Source: Zygnema cylindricum
Taxonomy: Eukaryota > Streptophyta > Zygnematophyceae > Zygnematales > Zygnemataceae
Assembly: GCA_037447655.1 (NCBI GenBank)
Contig: JBBHKE010001781.1
Span: 335,484-399,483, forward strand
Direction: 5' to 3'
DNA length: 64,000 bases
Each line of letters starts with the position of its first letter. Position 1 is the first letter of the stretch. Below are positions 58,816-64,000 of the stretch, in pieces. A program made the position numbers and the translations under genes. The notes under the pieces are model-generated. The model was not told the origin of the DNA, made no database searches, and worked only from the letters and a program-made list of their open reading frames with translations.

Positions 58816-61800
58816 TTAAAGAGGTAGAGACCTATCCACGAAGTCGAGGAGCGAGTCGACGTCGCGAGGTCCTTCGTGACAGGCGAGAGGCTCCTCTCCG
58901 TCGAACAAAATTAGTGTGGGTACTCCCTGAATTCCGTACTCCTCCGTTAATCCCCAACATTTTGTCGCGTCGATTTTTGCCACCTGTAAAAAAAGTGTAA
59001 ATCGTGTGATTTAGGGTTTTTTTAAGTTTTCTTAGGATGATTACATGAAGTTTTAGGGATATAATTTGCAATTATGGTTAAAAAAAATGTGCATTGAGGG
59101 ATATTTCGTATTCTCGGATTCGTACTCCTCTCCGTGAAACCCCAACAGTTTGTCTCATCGATTTTTACAACCTTTAACTCCGCAAAAAAGCGTGAAATAT
59201 GCAATTTAACATAAAAAATATCCAATTTAGGATAAAATATCCAATTCAGGATAAAAAATATTCAATTTAGGATAAAAAAAAATCAATTTACGATAAAAAA
59301 GATTTGATTTAGGATAAAAAAAATGCTTGCCACTTCGGGATAGAACAGCTGTGATATAATATTAAAATTTGCGATTTAAATGTAAAAATGTGATTTAAAC
59401 GTAACATGTGTGATTCATCATAATGTTGTTCACTGAACAAATTCACTCAATCAATCGCGATACCAATACATCGGCAAGACCGAGAACATATTGGGGAACA
59501 AAAAGATAAATTTCAATAGTCACTTATCTAAGAGAGATTTACAAAGTTTTCCCTTTTTCAGCGACAATTTTCCCATTATACGCTGGTACTCTTCATTTAC
59601 ATTGTAAATAATCCCAGAAAAGTTATCCGTACTCGAACACATCAAATATCGACGACCTCAAAAAGGCCTCATATCCAATATCGTAAAACCTTTCTCGATG
59701 ACTAACATTAACAATTAATACATTAATATCGAGAAGTATACCTGCATATTAAAGCCAAGATCGCCGATTTTCCCCAACATTGAAACTGACTTTCAACACA
59801 CAATTATACTAATGAATACCGATACTAAAATGAATAAATGGTTAATAAACAAATAAATAAATATTAATATTGAGTAGTATACCTGCATACTAAAGCTGAG
59901 ATCATCGATTTTCCAAAAAAAACATAGATTAAAACCAAGTCTTTAAGCAAAACTGAATTAAAAAATGAGAATATTAAGCAATTAATGAATAGGAAGATTG
60001 AATAATGACAAAATGACAACATTAAAAGGTGAATAAATGCTAATATTGAGTAGTATACCTGCATATTAAAGCGGAGATCGTCAATTTTCCAAGCAAAACG
60101 CCCATTAGACCCAGGCCTCCAACAATTGCATGTATTGATAAACAAAAATATGCAAAATGAATAAATGACAATACTAAACAGTGAATAAATATTAATATTG
60201 CGTGGTATACCTGCATATTAAAGCCGAGGTCGTCCAGTTTTTCGGGAAGTTCCTTCCAAGCGGTGTTCATGTCGTGGCAGTGATGGCACCGAGGGGAATA
60301 AAACATCACAAACGTCGGTCTAAAAAAAAAAAAAAAGGAAGAAGGAAAAAAAACCGATTAAAAAAAAAAAATGGAGACGAGAACCCAAAAAAAAAGAGGG
60401 AAAACCGGACAAAAATGTTCATTATGTGCATAAAAAAAAGTGGCAGTAGTGGCAACAAGGGGGACAAACCGTCACAAATGTCGGTCTGTTTTAAAAAAAA
60501 CAACAAAAAGGGAGAAGAAAAAAACCCATATAAAAAAAAGGAGAAAGGAAAAAACCCAACATTTTTTTCTTTATTATGTGTAAAATATCACAGTGATAAT
60601 CCGCCTCCCCACCCCCCCCCCCCCTCCCCCTCCCACTCCCCCTTCTCCTGAGGAGGATGATGATCGAGATTTCCAGAATCAGGATAAATTCCGAAAATTT
60701 AAAAGGCCAACAACAAAAAATTAATGTGATTTTAAACCCGAAAAAATATATATATAAAAAGAAAGATAATAGAATAAAAAAAATGTAAATTTTAGGGTTT
60801 TTTTGAGTTATTTTGGGTTTTTTGGGAGATTTAAAAATGTAAATTTTACCCGCGTTGGAGGATGGAGTAAAAATCGTTTTCTGTAAGTTCTATGATCCCC
60901 GGTTGAGCTTTTCGAATAAAAAAAAAAAAGGAAAAAAAAAAAAAAACAAAAAGAACGGTTATTAGGGTTCAGGAAACGAGTGACAAGAAAAAAAGAAATA
61001 AACAATTCCCACTGCCTCCCTCCTCCTCCCCCTCCCCCACTCCCTCTCCCTCTCCCTCATTACAATGCCCGAGAGGCCGTTCTCTCCCATTGTGGTGCAG
61101 CCCTCCCCCTTCTCCTTTCCCTCTCCCTCTCCCTCTCCCTCCCCCTCCCACTTACTACAAGGCTCATTCCTCCACCCCCATCCCCTCCCCTCCCCTTCAC
61201 TTCCTTCCTCTCCCTCCACCTTTCCATTCCTCTCCACTCTCCAGTCCATTCCCCCCACCCCCTCATCTCTCTCCATTCCATTCCCATAAATCTCCTACCC
61301 CTCCCCTACTCCTATCCCTCCTGCCCATTCCTTCCAATCCGAGGGTCGAAAAAACCCAAAATTCCATTTTTTCTCCTCATCTTTATTTTTTTCGTCGAAT
61401 TTTTGGTCTCTATCTACGACCGTTTTTTCTCCTCCCATCTCTCTCTCTGTCCCTCCTACTCCTACTTCTCCTCCTACTCTCTCTCTACTATTCTCGGTCC
61501 AGTTGGCGTATTGAGTTTCTTTTTTGGGAGAGTTTCCGACAAAAGCGTAACGGTTTTCCGTTAAAAACTCTTCATGGAAACTGTTTTCTGTTTCGTTTCC
61601 CGTCTCGTTTTCCGTTAAAAACTGTTCTTGTTGTAAAGCGTTTTCCGTTGAGGATTTGACGGAGGATTCAAACGGAAAAGATTGTCCGTTTCCGTTTTCG
61701 GAGAGAAAGGGAGTTTGACTTACTGTTGCTTCTTCATTTTTTATTTCTTCCGAAAAGATTTTTTGGTCAGAAGTTTGAAAAATATTCTCAGAATTCGAAG

Positions 61801-62494
61801 AAAAATGAGCTCTGTTTTCTTGTTTTACAGAGAAGCCATTTTCTGGTTTCACAGAAGGGTCTAAATGGGTATCGGGTTCTTCAAGAGGTAAAGGTTCAAT
61901 GGAAAGCTGAAATGCAGAAATCCGTACATCCCACACTCAGAAAATAGAAGATAAAACAAATAAAAGAAAAGCGAAACGAATGGCTAATACTTTAAAAAAA
62001 CTGAGTCTTGATTCTCTTAATGTTTATAACCAAGACATATATACATATAAAAATATACATATGCATTTATATATAAAGTTAATACACTACTTTTTATGAT
62101 TTTCAGTCAAATAAAATAAATCAAGACAAAATTACAGTTATTAACTTTAGTATAATGAAAGGCATATTTGAAAGGTGACATAAAAAAGGTTAATGTATAA
62201 AAGGTTAGATAAATTGATAACACGCAATATTAAAAAGTTAAATATGTTAACAGAAGGTAGGTTAAATGTTTAAATGAAAGTAACACATGAAAAGGTAACA
62301 TATAAAAAGGTTAAATATATTAAAAAAGAGTATCTGTAACCTAAAAGTTTTGTGGAGTTCAAACTCATCCACTAACCTCGGTGTTAATATGAATCATTAA
62401 AAAAAAAAATAATAATAATAAATAAATAAAAACTGACCTGGTCCAGTTGAACTCCTCCCCCAGATTTCTCCTCAACGAGACTGCTCACAAGCAT
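58816..62494 (-). CDS. PDI/thioredoxin-like protein with CHHC active site, five exons
   Basis: The exons are 62494-62438, 61906-61489, 60907-60850, 60319-60211 and 58983-58816. All introns have GT-AG ends, phases match at every junction, and the sum is 269 codons plus TAA. Exon 2 encodes a disordered Glu/Asn/Ser-rich part. Exons 3-5 form one thioredoxin fold: PGIIELTENDFYSIL, then TFVMFYSPRCHHCHDMNTAW, VAKIDATKCWGLTEEYGIQG, VPTLILFDG and GPRDVDSLLDFV. This is the classical PDI domain order, with the cis-Pro in VPT. CHHC replaces the usual CGHC. In PDIs this motif forms and exchanges disulfides in secretory proteins. No signal peptide or KDEL-like end is visible (it ends RSLPL), and the first exon may lie further upstream. 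Exons 3-5 are firm, and the exon 2 donor (GTAGAG) was chosen by phase. Confidence 0.82.
59110..59180 (-). pseudogene. Relic copy of PDI exon 5
   Basis: The minus strand reads VVKIDETNCWGFTE after an AG, closely matching VAKIDATKCWGLTE at the start of exon 5. It loses frame at the next residues through a small insertion. It lies in the last intron, about 130 bp upstream of the real exon 5 in transcription order. Confidence 0.75.
59190..59325. repeat. About 22-bp tandem repeat in the last PDI intron
   Basis: Five or so copies of a unit like ATCCAATTTAGGATAAAAA. Confidence 0.8.
59736..60245 (-). repeat. Four tandem copies of the exon 4 end and its donor site
   Basis: 'gtatacctgcatattaaagc' recurs at about 59743, 59877, 60052 and 60206 (plus strand), spaced 134-175 bp. 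Read on the minus strand each copy gives an exon end ...(D/S)LGFNMQ or a variant, then GTATAC. The first in transcription order (60211) is the real exon 4 end. The other three keep ATGCAG|GTATAC-like donors but have lost the thioredoxin motif. Confidence 0.8.
60436..60485 (-). pseudogene. Second copy of the start of PDI exon 4 (CHYC version)
   Basis: After AAAACAG the minus strand reads PTFVTVCPPCCHYCH, in register with PTFVMFYSPRCHHCH of exon 4. The acceptor AG and both active-site cysteines are kept, but the rest of the exon is lost into poly(T). It lies in the intron just before exon 4. Confidence 0.7.
60605..60650. repeat. C-rich run
   Basis: CCACCCCCCCCCC-type run in a PDI intron. Confidence 0.85.
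61010..61330. repeat. CT-rich tract in PDI intron 2
   Basis: CTCCCTCTCC words throughout. The Arg/Gly/Glu frames on the minus strand and the Pro/Ser frames on the plus strand are composition artefacts. Confidence 0.8.
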
Positions 62495-63660
62495 CTGTGA
62501 CAATTGTCACAGAAATGACAAAAAAAGGGATTCGATAAAACGTCCAATGCATGAAAATTTTACATACAAAGAGAACATTTTTTTTTCAGAAATAAGGGGG
62601 AGAGGGAGAGGAGGAGAGAAATCGAAAGAGAGGGAGGAACTTTCTCCCTCCTGCAAAAAAACAACAATAAAAAAAGAACAAAAAACAAAGGACAGAGATT
62701 TCTTTCGAAGGAAACACTTAGAAACGTTACCAACCATAATTAGTGTGGACAGGGTAAACTACCAGCCATACAACTTGACACACTATTGTCTTTCAAAAAA
62801 AAAAATCTCCCAAGGATTCCAGGCACCGCAACTAGTGTGGATCAATTCTCAAACACCTATGTCCAAAAAGATATGTAACATACGAGTAGCTTATACAGTT
62901 CAAATCGTACTGAAAATTGTATTGAAAATTGTATTGAAAATTGTATTGAAATTTGTATTAAAATTTGTATTGAAGTTTGTATTGAAAATTGCATTGAAAT
63001 TTTCAGCACGTAAGTTGTTCAATACGAGTCAAAATAATCTTGAGAAAACAAATAAGAAGCCTACTTTTCCTGTTGGTCTAGTTCAGTTTTTTTTTCGTAA
63101 ATTACAACTGACAGAGAGTGTTGACTCGAAATGTTTGTTGCGGTACAGTTAATTTACAATTTCCAGAAAACAGGTTAAAGTTAATACGATCGTCTTTGAA
63201 CCGTAGATAAAATTGATCGACGATATTCCCAATACCTTCATATTTTTTTCGTTTTACCTTGTAAAAACTTTTTTTCCTTCAAATACTTTTTTTCTTAAAA
63301 AAAATAATAATCCACGTCATAAGCCTTGCCGAGGAGATTTGATTGATACCACATCAGCGACAATCCTTTAACCTGATTTCGCAAATAAAAATGCACGTAT
63401 CGTATTTCGTGCGAACTAAACAATTGTTCAAAATTGTTCTATCGCATTATTGATCATAGCTTCAAGCCACGCAAACTCTGGAAGGTAAGAATGTCACGTC
63501 CCTTGAAGTCCCTCAAAAAAGGTTAATTAAGACGAAAGAAATTGTCGAAGGTACTCATACCTTCCAACTTCTTTTGCAAAAGGTCTCCTTCTTACGATAC
63601 TTATTTTTGGCAGCAGTTAAAACTAGTGTGGATAGTTAAGTTGAGAGTAAGCCCCATGAA
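62495..63660. other. Upstream region of the PDI-like gene
   Basis: No further exon is firmly identified. A word close to TCCACACTAGTT (minus strand) occurs at about 62740, 62833 and 63622. A 12-bp tandem repeat lies at 62905-62995. Confidence 0.45.
62905..62997. repeat. 12-bp tandem repeat GTATTGAAAATT
   Basis: About eight copies with drift at two positions. The plus-strand frame reads Val-Leu-Lys-Ile repeats as a consequence. Confidence 0.9.
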
Positions 63661-63679
63661 AAACAATCAGATAGAATGA

Positions 63680-63935
63680 TCATAAGAAGACAAGAAGAGA
63701 GAGGGAAAAGAGAGAGGAAGAGAGAGAGAGAGAGAGAAGAGGAAGACAGAAGGAGAGAGAGGGAGAGGGAGGGAGGGAGGAGGAGAAAGAGGAAGGGAGA
63801 GGAAGAGGGAGAAAGGAGGAGAAAGAAGAGAGGAAGAGAGGAGAAAGAGTGCGAGCGGGAGAGAGGAGTAAGAGGAAGAGAGAAAGGAGAGCGAGGGGGA
63901 GTGGAGGAGAGAGAGTATGAGAGAGAGAGCATGTT
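63680..63935. repeat. GA-rich tract
   Basis: GAGAGA and GGAGGAGA words to near the window end. The Ser/Leu frames on the minus strand are artefacts. Confidence 0.88.
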
Positions 63936-64000
63936 TGATGATAATTCAACTAAAAAGTTGACACCTACAACAAATCTCAACTCGTGGAAAGGCAAAAAAA

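Noticed and set aside
62547-63152. A 201-codon plus-strand frame as a gene
   Set aside because: It is Lys-rich low-complexity sequence crossing a 12-bp tandem repeat (Val-Leu-Lys-Ile repeats), with no domain. It overlaps the upstream region of the minus-strand PDI-like gene.

Overview
This window is eukaryotic nuclear DNA. It has spliced genes with GT-AG introns, LTR retrotransposons of both Ty1/copia and Ty3/gypsy type, a Tc5/CENP-B-like DNA transposon, several families of short terminal-inverted-repeat (TIR) elements, and very long pyrimidine/purine microsatellite tracts. A 10-base N run at 44714-44723 marks an assembly join. The lectin types, the FAS1 domain and the repeat load would fit a streptophyte (charophyte-like) or other alga. 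The sequence does not prove the organism, and I treat that as a guess. Host exons use CAA/CAG for Gln and end in TAA, so the standard genetic code applies.

Layout. 1-10.9 kb holds no convincing gene. It has a 10-bp minisatellite (about 2.0-2.3 kb), a dispersed repeat bounded by a GACGTC palindrome (3.3-3.8 kb), a relic of a transposase exon (4.4-4.7 kb), a tRNA-like pol III head (5.9 kb) and several TIR elements. 11.0-12.25 kb is a higher-order CT-rich tract. 12.25-13.7 kb is a broken Ty3/gypsy integrase plus chromodomain, followed by degenerate retroelement sequence and an LTR-like block to about 16.4 kb. 17.1-20.9 kb (minus strand) is a four-exon Tc5/CENP-B-like transposase gene with one frameshift and a 1.6 kb pyrimidine-rich intron. 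21-27.8 kb is a mosaic of TIR elements of at least four families, some nested.

Between 28 and 36 kb lies a decayed lectin locus. A truncated F-type (fucolectin) domain is cut by a 5.6 kb copia element. It is followed by a second, intact F-type lectin exon, a proline-rich stretch and a legume-type lectin domain. 38.4-43.8 kb is a copia element with identical-length LTRs and a perfect 5-bp target duplication (TACTC). 44.9-48.9 kb is a truncated relative, and 50.2-50.65 kb is a solo LTR with target duplication GACGC. In this family the gag ATG lies inside the LTR.

53.4-54.7 kb (plus strand) is a compact three-exon gene for a small secreted FAS1-domain protein. 58.8-62.5 kb (minus strand) is a five-exon gene, in frame throughout, for a protein-disulfide-isomerase-like protein with a CHHC active site. 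Its last intron carries four tandem copies of the end of the active-site exon, and its third intron carries a second copy of the start of that exon. These two genes are the best intact host genes here. The rest of 54.7-64 kb is low-complexity, with several short tandem repeats. No operon-like logic applies. The genes are unrelated single units embedded in transposon debris.
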